Positions 38,577-47,491 of a DNA stretch of 64,000 nt are shown piece by piece (the stretch's first letter is position 1; each line of letters opens with the position of its first letter). The DNA is from VRUE01 sp963718775 (GTDB taxonomy: Bacteria > Actinomycetota > Thermoleophilia > Solirubrobacterales > 70-9), in assembly GCA_963718775.1 (NCBI GenBank), contig OY970377.1, forward strand, positions 682,001 through 746,000. Reading direction: 5' to 3'. The position numbers and the translations under genes were made by a program. The notes beneath the pieces are model-generated. The model had not been told where the DNA came from, did no database searches, and was given only the letters and a program-made list of their open reading frames with translations.

Positions 38577-38662
38577 GCGGCTGTGGCGGAACTGGTAGAC
38601 GCGCAAGGTTGAGGGCCTTGTGTCCCTAACGGGACGTGATGGTTCGACTCCATTCAGCCGCA
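38577..38662 (+). tRNA. tRNA-Leu(GAG)
   Basis: 86 nt, class II. Acceptor GCGGCTG pairs with CAGCCGC; D-arm GCG-GAACTGGTAGA-CGC; anticodon stem-loop CAAGG-TTGAGGG-CCTTG gives GAG; long variable arm GTCCC...GGGAC; T-arm with GGTTCGACTCC; discriminator A. CCA is not encoded. A TAGAAT -10-like box lies 13 nt upstream. The integrase 226 bp downstream suggests this tRNA is the attachment site of the island. Confidence 0.95.
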
Positions 38663-38702
38663 TCACGAACCCCCTGCAAATGGCGTAATTCAAAAGCTGG
38701 GC

Positions 38703-38727
38703 GCCGGAGGGGACCTTTCCCTCCGGC
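38703..38727 (+). terminator. Hairpin downstream of tRNA-Leu
   Basis: GCCGGAGGG / CCCTCCGGC, a 9-bp stem with a 7-nt loop, 40 nt after the tRNA; a second small stem GGTCC-ATCTAC-GGACC followed by ATTT is at 38737-38752. Either could end the tRNA transcript. The remaining 38663-38888 interval shows nothing else, including no second copy of the tRNA 3' end. Confidence 0.5.
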
Positions 38728-38888
38728 CAGCCCCAGCGGTCCATCTACGGACCATTTCGTCAGCGGTAGGGCGGTTTTCAGTAGCGATCCTCTCCGTCTC
38801 GCCCGCACCACAGGGCGCGCAAGTTCGCCGGGTTTGCGCGCCACCAGAGCCCTTTTCGGCCGCAATTTCAAGGCGTAAAGTCGGCCTC

Positions 38889-40068
38889 ATGGACCCTTCG
38901 TCAGGCCTCCGCGAACTCCCAGCCACGACACCGAAGACGCGGCGCAGCAACGGCACCGGCACCCTTCACGTCCAAACCCGTGCCGACGGACGTCAGCTCT
39001 GGTACGGGCGCTGGTACGCCGGAGCACGACGAGTTAATCGCCGGATCGGGCTAAAGCGCCGGCGAGGCAGCAACAAGGGCCTGACCAAGATCCAGGTCCG
39101 AGGAGGAGCTACGCCGGATGATGCTCCGCGACCGCCCGCTGGAGGTCGGGGAAGAGGTCGCCTTCGCCACCGCCGCCGAGCTGATGATCCGTGAGCTCGA
39201 GGAGATCGGCCGCAAGCCCACGACGCTCGCCAACTACCGAGGCATCCTCGACTTCAGGCTGCTGCCGCGGTTCGGCGAGATCCCGGTCGACCGGGTCAGG
39301 CGTGGTCAGGTCGAAGCGCTGGCCACCCACATGATCAGAGAAGGCGCGGCAGCGCATACCCGCGCGAACACCTTGAAGCTGCTCTCCCAGGTCTTCAACT
39401 ACTCCCTCCGCCAGCGTTGGTGCCGGGAGAACCCTTGCCTCGGGGTCAGGCGCCCACGGATTCACCCCAGCTCTGACATCCGATTTCTCGACAAGGACGA
39501 ACTCGAGGCGCTGGTCGAGGCGATTGACGTCAACAGACTGCCGTTCGGCGCCATCGACCGAGCGATCGTGCTGACGGCGGCGATGACCGGAATGCGACAG
39601 GGAGAGCTCTTGGCGCTCCGCTGGCTGGACGTCGACTGGAGAGCGAAGCGGATACGTGTGCGCCGCAACTACGTGCGTGGACACATGGGCACGCCGAAGT
39701 CGCGCAGCGGCGAACGCTCGGTGCCCCTCTCAACCAGAGTCGCCGCCGAGCTGACCCTGCTTCGCTGTCGCTCGCGGTTCGACGATGACGACGACCTGGT
39801 TTTCGCAAATCCGCTCACCGGTGGCGCGTTGGATCACGCGTCCCTACTTCGCCGTTTCAGGAAAGTCCTGAAGACCGCCGGCGTGAAGCGCGTGCGCTTC
39901 CACGACCTTCGGCACACGTTCGGCACGAGAATGGCGGCATCGCCCCGCGTGGCGATGCGCCAGATCCAGGAGTGGATGGGGCACCGGGACTACCGGACGA
40001 CGCTGATCTACGCGGACTACGAACCGGGTGAGGACGAGAGCGGAATGGTCGACGACGCGTTCTCATAG
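38889..40068 (+). CDS. Tyrosine-recombinase integrase, one frameshift
   Basis: About 393 residues after repair. An N-terminal arm-type DNA-binding domain (GTGTLHVQTRADGRQLWYGRWYAG) leads to a SAM-like core-binding domain (TLANYRGILDFRLLPRFG) and a catalytic domain: Arg in TGMRQGELLALRW, Lys in PKSRSGERSVPL, HDLRHTFGTRM, WMGHRDYRTTLIYADY (nucleophile Tyr). An extra C near 39101 (GTC-C-GAG) breaks the frame. Being next to tRNA-Leu and pointing away from it is the standard layout of an integrated element, so this is probably the left end of the island. Confidence 0.87.
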
Positions 40069-40256
40069 AGAAGCCCCAGATGCGTCGAGAAACTTGCCAG
40101 CGATCTTGCTACACACTGCGTAGTCGCGGCCACCGACTAGAGGGTCTTGCTTTTGACATCTTCGCTGACCATGTGCCTGGTCCTACGCCCCCGGCGAAAC
40201 CCCGACCCCACTGAAAGACGGAGGAGCAGTTGGATACCTCCAGCCGCCAAATTTGA

Positions 40257-41003
40257 CTACTTTCGCTCTCCTTTGGCGGCAAATGCGACCGCGCTCATAG
40301 TTTGGAAAACCCGCTCCCGAGCCTGCTCGGGCTCCTCACCCCAAATTTGCGCCAGGGCCTTGACTAGTGTTGGAATGTCTCGCGGCTCGCTCACCCGCCC
40401 ATCAAATCGCGCGTAGGGGCCATCCGTCTCGGTCACGATTCGATCCTTGGGCAACGACCTGACGATGCGCTGTCCATTCTTCGAGGTGAGCATCGCCGAG
40501 TTCACAGAGAACCAAAGGCCCGCCTTCACCGCATCGTCGATGTACTTCAGCGCGCCGCTGTACCAGTGCAAGATGGCTGTGACCTGTGCGGATGCGAGTC
40601 GTTCAATCGTCTCCTTCTCAGCACCTCGCGAGTGGACCGTCAAAACCTTGTTCTTAATCCTCGGCTGCTGAAGCATATGCTCGAAGACCTTCACCTGTTG
40701 ACGGAAGCTCGTCCGTCCCTGCGGGGAGCGATCCAAGCCAACCTCACCCACATACTCCACACGATCGAGGAGTTGAGCGAAGAGCGCCAGCTCCATCGGG
40801 GAAGCCGCCGCCGCACGCAGAGGATGGAAGCCCAAAGCAACTCGAACTAGAGGCCGCTTCCCAAGCTGTAGTTCGAATCGTCGAAACTCCGACGGCATCT
40901 CGGTTACGGCCACCACGACCACTTCCGCCGCTTCGGCGGCCTTCACCACGACTAGTGGGTCCTCATATCGATCAACATGGCAGTGGCTGTCTACGTAGCT
41001 CAT
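40257..41003 (-). CDS. qatD: QatD-like TatD-family hydrolase
   Basis: 248 residues. TatD metal ligands: DSHCHVD (HxH), GEVGLD, HSRGAE and TETDGPY. The fold is a TIM-barrel metal-dependent DNase. The ATG overlaps the stop of the QueC-like gene (ATGA), and gene order and strand match the QatABCD antiphage system, in which a TatD nuclease is the last subunit. A hairpin (40243-40251/40272-40280) overlaps its 3' end. The 40069-40256 gap before the integrase shows no gene. Confidence 0.87.
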   Translation of the reverse strand: MSYVDSHCHVDRYEDPLVVVKAAEAAEVVVVAVTEMPSEFRRFELQLGKRPLVRVALGFHPLRAAAASPMELALFAQLLDRVEYVGEVGLDRSPQGRTSFRQQVKVFEHMLQQPRIKNKVLTVHSRGAEKETIERLASAQVTAILHWYSGALKYIDDAVKAGLWFSVNSAMLTSKNGQRIVRSLPKDRIVTETDGPYARFDGRVSEPRDIPTLVKALAQIWGEEPEQARERVFQTMSAVAFAAKGERK

Positions 41004-42322
41004 GGAACGCCCAGCCGGCGTCGAAGATCAGGGCTCGCGCCAGAAACCAGCCAATCGCGGAGCTCGACCCTTCCCCGTCGATACATCTCATAGAACGCAG
41101 GTGCCTCGCCATTGGGAACGCGGCCGTTGCGCAAGACATCGTTCGGAGATTCGGATCGGCCAAGACTCTGCGCAAGCGCGCGCAGCGATCGTCCGGACTT
41201 GATGTCGCGACGCAGGAGCTCGGTATCCGTCAAGGCATCCCACGAGTAATCCTGGGCGCGATCCATTCCGATGCGGTTCATGGCAGCGCGTCGGATCAAG
41301 CAGGGGTAGCAGTAGCCACAATTTCCCTGGCCGCGCTTTCGCCATCGGGCCGCCTCAGGGTGGGAGCAGGAGACAGTGCGGGGGGCGAGTTCCTTAAGCA
41401 ACTCCGCGTCGGACGATGCCGCAAGTACCTCGCCCTTGGTGAGTAGCCGGTAGGGATTTTCGAGCTGATTGCCGAGACCTAGTCGGTCGAGCAAGAGCTG
41501 CATTCGGTGCATGAAGAGGGGGTGGGTCGTCCTCGTGCTGAGGCTCCCAGCTCGTGCAGGGCTTAGAGGAACATTGATCCCGATGAAGCCATTCTCAGGA
41601 ACGAACATCGGCAGATTGGAGCCGAGAGCATTCGCCGCCGCAACCCCCGCTGCGATGAACAAGAAGGAGCGGGTGCGAGTGCTGTTCTCCTCGCTGCTCG
41701 GCAGTGACCGCGCCTGTGAGGACTCAGGCGCGGCCGGACGCAAGAGCAATCGCCGAAGTGAGACCCGGTCAGCTCCGTAGCGCTCGCGGAGGGCATTGTG
41801 GAGCTCGACCTGCTTGCTGTCAGTCAGCGAGCTGTCATGGTGACCGACGAGCGTAAGTCGCTGTTCCGACTCCAAGAGGTCGATGACGCCAGCCAAGGAA
41901 TCGAGGCCCCCAGAGAACAGCGAGACTGCATCGAAGTCGCCGTCGAGCACCTCCGCATCCAGGCCTTCGACGGTGTCGGCGACGAAATCGAATTCCCAAC
42001 GATCCCCGCTCAGAAACGTCAGCGCTTTGATCAATAGATCCTTCGCCCCGTCCCACGCGCCGACATCGCTCATCGGCACTTGCATCGCGATTTCACGCGT
42101 CCAGAAATCCTCGCTCTCGCCACGGGACACGATCTTGTCGACACAGAAGATCGCTCCGGCCAGCCTCAACAGGTCCAAAGCAACAGGCGAGGGCGCCAAG
42201 GCTTTGAGGAAGTCTGGTCCGTATTGAACGGTCGAGGCTGCCCTATCCTCAAACCAGTCGAGGAGTACCTCGGCCCCAGAATCGGGCTGGCCGGGCTCGG
42301 TGCGAACCTGCACGCTGGTCAT
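41000..42322 (-). CDS. qatC: QatC-like QueC-family ATPase (7-cyano-7-deazaguanine-synthase-like)
   Basis: 440 residues, much longer than QueC (~230) owing to an N-terminal domain of ~150 residues. The PP-loop is SLFSGGLDSLAGVI, and the zinc cysteines lie in VSCSHPEA...GQGNCGYCYPCLIRR (C plus CxxCxxC), as in QueC. In the Qat system this subunit is proposed to make or attach a deazaguanine-type modification, but the product is unsettled. ATG overlaps the QatB stop, and the TGA overlaps the QatD start. Confidence 0.88.
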   Translation of the reverse strand: MTSVQVRTEPGQPDSGAEVLLDWFEDRAASTVQYGPDFLKALAPSPVALDLLRLAGAIFCVDKIVSRGESEDFWTREIAMQVPMSDVGAWDGAKDLLIKALTFLSGDRWEFDFVADTVEGLDAEVLDGDFDAVSLFSGGLDSLAGVIDLLESEQRLTLVGHHDSSLTDSKQVELHNALRERYGADRVSLRRLLLRPAAPESSQARSLPSSEENSTRTRSFLFIAAGVAAANALGSNLPMFVPENGFIGINVPLSPARAGSLSTRTTHPLFMHRMQLLLDRLGLGNQLENPYRLLTKGEVLAASSDAELLKELAPRTVSCSHPEAARWRKRGQGNCGYCYPCLIRRAAMNRIGMDRAQDYSWDALTDTELLRRDIKSGRSLRALAQSLGRSESPNDVLRNGRVPNGEAPAFYEMYRRGRVELRDWLVSGASPDLRRRLGVP

Positions 42323-43041
42323 GACGCTAGATCTTCCATATCTTCGTAGAGTTGGTCGACGACCTGGGTTAGAACCTGATGCCCCTCCTCGCCGCGCCAC
42401 TCGATGGAGAGGGCACTACGGTCCCCGATCTCCAGCGTCACGAGGAGCTGCATCCGTTCGCGCAGTTCGTCATAGCGACTCTGAGCGGCAACCGGATCCT
42501 CGATGTGGGTGAACTTCTCCGCGAGAGTTGGAAGCAGTCGGGAATAGGCCCACTCGGCGACAAAAAACTCGATGAACTGGATGAGACCGCCATCATCCAG
42601 CACTACCTCCTCGAGCTCCTCGTAGGTCTCGACGTCGTCCGGATAGAGATTGGCGAACGCCTCACAGAGGGCCTGATTGACGGCCTGGTCCTCCAATGAG
42701 CCACCGTCACCACCCAACGCCTCCAACAGACCATCGAGTACGTCGAACCGCGATCCGCCTAGGAGGTGACCTAGGCCGAGGGCTTCCAGGGTAGGCGTGA
42801 GGCCAGAAGTCGCGAGCCCCGCGCCAAATGCGGCGACCCCCTGGCCACTGGCAACACCACCTCCTCCGGCACTCCCACCGCCGCCAGCTGCCGCCGAGGC
42901 GCCGCCGAGCGCTCCCACGTAGCGAGCAAGGACTCTTTCGGCCCTCCCCTCCCCGCCGCGCCGGGCGAAGTTCGAGGCGGCGTGCTTATAGGGAGTCCAA
43001 GCCCCTCCCGTACCTCCGGTGTAGTCCGAGGAGGTGCCCAT
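42319..43041 (-). CDS. qatB: QatB-like protein
   Basis: 240 residues. Begins MGTSSDYTGGTGGAWTPYKHAAS, then an RVLARYVGALGG helix and a Gly/Ala/Ser-rich segment (residues ~50-85, GGGGSAGGGGVASGQG), followed by an acidic helical C-terminal half (LCEAFANLYPDDVETYEELEE). Identification rests on the opening (short GTS-x-GG peptide), size and position between a KAP-type ATPase and a QueC-like gene. QatB has no assigned enzymatic role. The opening short glycine-rich peptide is worth noting as a possible modification or cleavage target. Confidence 0.8.
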   Translation of the reverse strand: MGTSSDYTGGTGGAWTPYKHAASNFARRGGEGRAERVLARYVGALGGASAAAGGGGSAGGGGVASGQGVAAFGAGLATSGLTPTLEALGLGHLLGGSRFDVLDGLLEALGGDGGSLEDQAVNQALCEAFANLYPDDVETYEELEEVVLDDGGLIQFIEFFVAEWAYSRLLPTLAEKFTHIEDPVAAQSRYDELRERMQLLVTLEIGDRSALSIEWRGEEGHQVLTQVVDQLYEDMEDLAS

Positions 43042-43043
43042 CT

Positions 43044-44846
43044 TTACTGCCTACCCAACGCCCGATTTGCCTGACGTTTGACGTCCGGTGAGCCCTTCTC
43101 ACCCCAGCGGTTCAGTGGCTCGGCCGAGCGAGGGTCGCTTTTGAAACGGGTAGCGAAAGCGAGGACAAAGTTACCTTTGACCTTTGCCACGGGAAGCGTC
43201 CCCAGCATGTCGAACATCGCGACGGCCACCTCGGATCGCTTCTCCGCCAACTCGATCAAGCTATGACCAGCTGGGCTCATCAAATCTGCCCTCGCCGCAT
43301 CTAGCAGCGGTGGCAGCAATTCGGATAGCTCCCCCCCGTCGAGCTTCGCGCTGTCCTCGACAGCCTTCTCCCGCTTGGGGCGCACTGTGTTCTGGAGTGC
43401 GTTCAAAAGCAGCTGTATCTCCTCTGGCAGGCGAGCGGTGCTGACGGTGCTCGCCAGTCGATCGCGCGAAAACGTGTAGTAGGGACCGAGCGATACGCCA
43501 GCCAGCGAAGGAGACAGCAAGAGCCACTCCCCGATTCCGGGCTGCGCAGTCCACTCACTCACCTCGGGGGGGACTTTCTTAGGCTTCTTCCCCGCGGCCA
43601 AATCCTCGGCCAGCTGCACTTGCATCGGGGCTCCCGTATCGGTCTGCAGATGCCAAACAAAGAGCCGCTCAAAATCTTTTGGATGGAGCTCTTCGAGCAA
43701 CATCAGCTTCGCCAACTTGCCGGCGTCGAGGTCCATCCCCCGCTTTTTAGCGGTCGCCAGCCGAAGCAGGAACCGATTGAGGAAGCGCTTGATCTGCCGC
43801 GGATTGCCACGCAGTCCGCGGCCGAGTGACGGTCCAATCTGCGCGGCGACAGCCAGATCGGTAACCAGCTCGACCGAGAGCTCGCCGATCGCGCCTTGCG
43901 CAATCCCCTCGTTCATGGCCACGCTCAGCTGATTTCGAGCACGATTTTCGGCGACGACCCTACGTAGCTTTTGGAACTGCTCCTCTGACGTGCGAAGCTC
44001 GGCGAAGAGCAGGTTGATGTAGGTCTGGACCTCAGGCTCAGAAAGCGGTGGGACGGCAACCGTGTTCTGAAGCATCTTCTCGAGGTAGTTGCGCCCGAGG
44101 GATTCGTCCCCTTCATGTCGGGCCGGATAGCGACCGTCGAGCGCCGCTTCGACTATCTCGGCATGGACCCCAACCACGTACGCGGTTTTCGGTGCATGCA
44201 AAAACAACCGCATTGCCTCGAAGGTCTCCACAATGGTCTCCGTCGAACACCGATCCATGTCGTCGATGAAAACGACAACCGCTTGCACGTCCTCCCCGAG
44301 GCTCTCCACGAGTTCTTCGAACTGGATATGAAAATGCGCCACGGTCTCGAAGCTGCGTTTTGACTCTTCGTTGTCCTCTGCCCCAACGGCTCCGAGCGCG
44401 TCGCCAACCCCCCGAGCAATAGCGGCTTCCTCCGGACCAGCACCCGCAACTACCGCTCCGATAGCTGCGCCATGCTTCCAGGCACCCCAGCGACCAAGGA
44501 CACGGCGCAACTTCTTCGCCTTCTCAGAGACTTGCTCAAGCTTGCCTTGACTTTCATTTGCGAATTCGGCGATCGCGTCGACCACGGCCGCCATTAGCGC
44601 GACCTTGCCGTAGCTGAAGTCCTCGAAACGCCAGGGGCTGAACGGCACACATATGAACCTGCCACTGTCTCCAGTTTCGAGGCGCTTCCGCGTCATCTGC
44701 ATGAGACTGCTCTTGCCGGATCCCCAGTCTCCGAAGACACCAACAGTCACCGGCAGGAGACGCTTCTCGGCGAGCAAGACCTCAAGCTCGTCGACGAGAA
44801 ACTCGAAGCCGAGGAGATCGATCTCGGTCTCGTTGTCAGCCCACAT
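43044..44846 (-). CDS. qatA: QatA-like KAP-family P-loop ATPase
   Basis: About 600 residues. Walker A GVFGDWGSGKSSLMQM (~residue 40) and Walker B VVVFIDDMDRCSTETIVE (~195), the KAP NTPase arrangement. A mostly hydrophobic segment (HGAAIGAVVAGAGPEEAAIA, ~115-135) may be a membrane insertion, as KAP proteins often have between the Walker motifs. ATG 44846 gives MWADNETEIDLLGF, the usual KAP start; an ATG 36 nt earlier is possible. It is the first gene of the four-gene operon; the 44883-45044 stretch upstream should hold its promoter but I see no clear boxes. Confidence 0.87.
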   Translation of the reverse strand: MWADNETEIDLLGFEFLVDELEVLLAEKRLLPVTVGVFGDWGSGKSSLMQMTRKRLETGDSGRFICVPFSPWRFEDFSYGKVALMAAVVDAIAEFANESQGKLEQVSEKAKKLRRVLGRWGAWKHGAAIGAVVAGAGPEEAAIARGVGDALGAVGAEDNEESKRSFETVAHFHIQFEELVESLGEDVQAVVVFIDDMDRCSTETIVETFEAMRLFLHAPKTAYVVGVHAEIVEAALDGRYPARHEGDESLGRNYLEKMLQNTVAVPPLSEPEVQTYINLLFAELRTSEEQFQKLRRVVAENRARNQLSVAMNEGIAQGAIGELSVELVTDLAVAAQIGPSLGRGLRGNPRQIKRFLNRFLLRLATAKKRGMDLDAGKLAKLMLLEELHPKDFERLFVWHLQTDTGAPMQVQLAEDLAAGKKPKKVPPEVSEWTAQPGIGEWLLLSPSLAGVSLGPYYTFSRDRLASTVSTARLPEEIQLLLNALQNTVRPKREKAVEDSAKLDGGELSELLPPLLDAARADLMSPAGHSLIELAEKRSEVAVAMFDMLGTLPVAKVKGNFVLAFATRFKSDPRSAEPLNRWGEKGSPDVKRQANRALGRQ

Positions 44847-45044
44847 CAGCCCCGCCCTGGATTCCGTCCGGCGCCGCTGCAATAAAGCGGCTGCACTCGC
44901 TCAAGATGCTGAAGTGAGTTTGCTCCGAGTTCTTTGAAGGCATCGAGTCCACGCTATGCCCATGCACGGACGTCGTCCTAGTGGTCGAATGCTCGGAAAA
45001 TGCGGCTTAGTTGCTGCTGATGGTGCCCTGGATGTCGAAGCCTT

Positions 45045-45407
45045 TCAGGCCGAAACAACCAACTCACGCTTCGGCGTCCGACCAGACTTCGAGTCGGGCG
45101 CCTCGTCCTGAAAGCCGCAGACGAGATGGGTGTCCAACGCCCTGGCGAGCTTACGCATCGTCGCGAAGCTGAAACGGTGCTGTCCGCTCTCGACGCGAGA
45201 GATCACGGAATGGCTCGTCCCCATCCGCTTGGCTAGCTCCTCTTGAGTGAGGCCGAGCTGCATCCGCTTGTGGATCACCAACCGGGCGAACTGCTCATAA
45301 GGCTGCTGCTCTTCGAGTGCGGCCCTGTACGCGGGGCTCTTGCGAGCTCGCTTTTCCATGCCCTCTGCATGGGACGTCCCGACTGGCGAGTGATTTTTAC
45401 GGGCCAT
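45045..45407 (-). CDS. XRE-family antitoxin, HigA-like
   Basis: 120 residues. Helix-turn-helix QLGLTQEELAKRMGTSHSVISRVESGQHRFSFATMRKLARAL in the middle; a basic N-terminus (MEKRARKSPAYRAALEE). The C-terminal tail is short and charged. It lies 66 nt downstream of a RelE/Gp49-type toxin gene on the same strand, the toxin-first order of higBA. An ATG at 45359 (MEKRARKS) is an alternative start. Confidence 0.85.
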   Translation of the reverse strand: MARKNHSPVGTSHAEGMEKRARKSPAYRAALEEQQPYEQFARLVIHKRMQLGLTQEELAKRMGTSHSVISRVESGQHRFSFATMRKLARALDTHLVCGFQDEAPDSKSGRTPKRELVVSA

Positions 45408-45473
45408 TTCCGTCCGATCTTGTTGGCAGCCTCATCTGTACCTTAGCAAAACTGCTAAGGCCATCGGACGGAA
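45408..45473. promoter_or_regulatory. Nested palindromes between toxin and antitoxin genes
   Basis: The whole toxin-antitoxin gap is a double inverted repeat: outer arms TTCCGTCCGAT (45408-45418) and ATCGGACGGAA (45463-45473), 11 bp perfect, and an inner CCTTAGCA-AAAC-TGCTAAGG (45441-45460). The inner site is a typical XRE operator; the outer arms abut the toxin stop and the antitoxin start. It may allow separate antitoxin transcription or mRNA folding between the cistrons. Confidence 0.65.
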
Positions 45474-45923
45474 TCATGGCGCGTCTTCACCGGCAGCGCG
45501 AGGCGGTTTGCGAGGCCGGGCTTCCATCCGATCCTTGAAGTCCTGCCAGCGCTGCTTGGCGATCTCGATCTCTGAACGGGGGACGGCCTTGCTCGTCTTG
45601 CGGATCACGTGCAGCAGAACGAAGAGGTTCCCCGATCTTCGATAGAGGATGCGGTAGTGCGCACGACCGTAGTGGCAGCGAAGCTCGCGCAGGTGACCAT
45701 CGATCTGGGAGGTATGCGGAAAGGGCAGCGGCGGATCGTCGTTGGCCAGCCCATTTAGGCGATCGATCTGCAGGTCGATCGTCATCCGCTTGGTCGCTGC
45801 AGCCTCAAGCTCCCGCACAGTCGGGTTCTTCTTCCGCGGCTCGAGGGGAAACTCGCGGTCGAGGAACTCGGCGACGGGCTCGACCCCATCGGGAGCGCGG
45901 TAGTAGACGGACTGGGTCGGCAT
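45474..45923 (-). CDS. RelE/HigB-like toxin (phage Gp49-type)
   Basis: 149 residues. Matches the Gp49/HigB toxin family: VEPVAEFLDREFPLEPRKK, IDLQIDRLNGLANDDPPLPFPHTSQIDGHLRELRCHYGRAHYRILYRRSGNLFVLLHVIRKTSKAVPRSEIEIAKQRW in pattern, that is, LRELR...YRILY...LLHVIRKTSKAVP, where basic residues cut ribosome-bound mRNA in relatives. A basic C-terminal tail (RMEARPRKPPRAAG) follows. It is paired with the XRE antitoxin gene downstream. Confidence 0.83.
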   Translation of the reverse strand: MPTQSVYYRAPDGVEPVAEFLDREFPLEPRKKNPTVRELEAAATKRMTIDLQIDRLNGLANDDPPLPFPHTSQIDGHLRELRCHYGRAHYRILYRRSGNLFVLLHVIRKTSKAVPRSEIEIAKQRWQDFKDRMEARPRKPPRAAGEDAP

Positions 45924-45973
45924 CAGCCGACCCTATCTATGCCCGTGGCGGCAACGGGCGTCTCAGCCGGGGA

Positions 45974-46244
45974 TCAGCGGCGCTGCTCGGCGACCAGGTC
46001 GGATACCGGGCCGGCGGCCCCCACACGGGCGCGCCTGGGCGATCGCCGCCCTGCCGGCATCCGGACTGAGGCCGCGGCGCACAAGATGTCCGAGGGGATC
46101 GCCGCCGAGCCCGCTGATGCGAGCGATGCGCCTTCCCCGCCGGGTGACTATGACCTCTCTCCCCTGTTCGACCTGCTCGAGATAGAAGCCGAAGCGGGCG
46201 CGGAGCGCCCAGATCCCAACCTCGTTTTCCCCCTGCGATGCCAT
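45974..46244 (-). CDS. Phd/YefM/VapB-type antitoxin, one frameshift, no own toxin seen
   Basis: About 90 residues. The AbrB/Phd pattern is EVGIWALRARFGFYLEQVEQGREVIVTRRGRRIARI, then PLGHLVRRGLSPDAG, and after a break in a G-run near 46020 the conserved tail AAGPVSDLVAEQRR-stop. In relatives a PIN-domain toxin gene (vapC) follows directly; here only 50 bp separate it from the HigB-like gene, so the antitoxin appears orphaned or has been recruited to a three-gene module. Confidence 0.65.
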
Positions 46245-46543
46245 TGCTTGAACGTAGCAGCGACTCAGCGCTGGAATGGTTGAGCGGCAGGTTTTGCAAT
46301 CGTGTTCAAATCTGCTCACGAGGCCCTGGACGCAGCTCACGGGATCTCCAACTGGACCTGTCTGCGAACCAAACCACCAGACCTCTTGAGGCGGCTCGGG
46401 CTGCACCCAACGCCCGATAACCCCGTCTTATGGAAAGCCAAGGGCAGCATTGATGCAGGCCTTCTCCCGCGAATCGAGTCGGCAAGCCTTCCCTCCGATT
46501 AGACACACGTAGGTTTTCAAGGACGACAAGGTGGGGGAACAAG
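46245..46543. other. Gene-less gap between antitoxin and recombinase
   Basis: I see no supported gene. A 66-codon open frame (46302-46502) has no recognisable motif or ribosome site. A TTCAAATC-type T-loop-like string at about 46309-46317 does not build into a tRNA. The gap should contain the promoters for both flanking, divergent transcripts. Confidence 0.4.
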
Positions 46544-47491
46544 TTGCAGCTCGGTCAGGCGCGCGAAGGATATGTTCGCTGGCTACTTGCAGCCAGAGAC
46601 TTATCACCTCATACGCTTCGCGCTTACGAAGGCGACCTCTCGAGCTTCGAAGGGTTCATCGGTGCCGACCTTGGTATCGATGAGCTAGAGAGATCCTCGC
46701 TTGTGGACTTCTTGGAGAGCCAGCGGACTCGCGGCCTCTCCCCCGCTTCGCTAAGGCGCCGCGCCTCTGCTCTTCGAGGCTTCGCTCGATGGCTGCTCGC
46801 CCAAGATCTGGTTGGAAGCGACCTTTGGAGTGGCGAGAGCGTCGCGCTAGGACGCGCGCGCAAGCTGCCACGGGTCTTACCCCTGCGAGATCTCGATCGT
46901 CTTCTGACCTTCCTAAAGCGTGCCGCAGGCTTGGGTGCTCACACAGCTCGCCCGGAGCTTGTGCTGAGACGGCCGCACGAGTCGACAACCCTTCTTGCCG
47001 TCTCCTTGATGGTGGCCACGGGAGTCCGCGTGCACGAGGTCGTCGGCTTCCGATGCGAAGACATCGACCTAGCGGGTCGAACGATTCGGCTCGTCGGCAA
47101 GGGCCGCCGCGAGCGACAGGTCTTCCTGACAAATGACTGGATAACTGAGCTAACCGAGGCCTATCTCCGAGCACGCAGCACGCTCGACCTTCCTCACCCT
47201 CGCCTTCTCTTCAACCTGCGCTACGGACCGCTCACAACTGCGGCGATGCGATCAAGGCTCACTAAAGCCGCCGCGGCTGCTGGCATCGAGAGCCGTGTCA
47301 CGCCGCACATGTTGCGCCACACCGCCGCAACACAGCTGATCGAGGCCGGCGTCGACATTCGCTACATCCAGCGGTTGCTCGGCCACGCAAGCCTGAGCAC
47401 GACCGAGATCTACACCCATGTCTCCGATCAATCGCTCAAACGCGTGGTTTCGGACGCCGACGTCCTCGGGAGGCTCTCGGAGGCGCGATAA
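46544..47491 (+). CDS. Xer-like tyrosine recombinase
   Basis: 315 residues, the usual size of XerC/XerD and of many mobile-element recombinases. N-terminal SAM-like domain (GYVRWLLAARDLSPHTLRAYEGDL), catalytic Arg in TGVRVHEVVGFRCEDID, Lys in VGKGRRERQVFL, HMLRHTAATQL, and LLGHASLSTTEIYTHV (nucleophile Tyr). TTG start. Chromosomal XerC/D are normally outside islands, so this is more likely an accessory recombinase. Its stop codon lies inside one of a pair of perfect 22-bp inverted repeats that bound the next two genes. Confidence 0.85.
   Translation: MQLGQAREGYVRWLLAARDLSPHTLRAYEGDLSSFEGFIGADLGIDELERSSLVDFLESQRTRGLSPASLRRRASALRGFARWLLAQDLVGSDLWSGESVALGRARKLPRVLPLRDLDRLLTFLKRAAGLGAHTARPELVLRRPHESTTLLAVSLMVATGVRVHEVVGFRCEDIDLAGRTIRLVGKGRRERQVFLTNDWITELTEAYLRARSTLDLPHPRLLFNLRYGPLTTAAMRSRLTKAAAAAGIESRVTPHMLRHTAATQLIEAGVDIRYIQRLLGHASLSTTEIYTHVSDQSLKRVVSDADVLGRLSEAR

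Noticed and set aside
38577..38662. Direct repeat of the tRNA-Leu 3' end as the right attachment site
   Set aside because: I looked around 46.3, 51.1 and 55.2 kb and elsewhere and saw no convincing copy.
40243..40280. Terminator at the qatD 3' end
   Set aside because: The 9-bp stem GCCGCCAAA/TTTGGCGGC overlaps the coding end and has no T-run on the minus strand; noted only as a hairpin.
46302..46502. 66-codon open frame and tRNA-like TTCAAATC string before the recombinase
   Set aside because: No ribosome site or motif. The string does not extend to T-stem, anticodon arm or acceptor pairing, so neither a gene nor a tRNA remnant can be supported.
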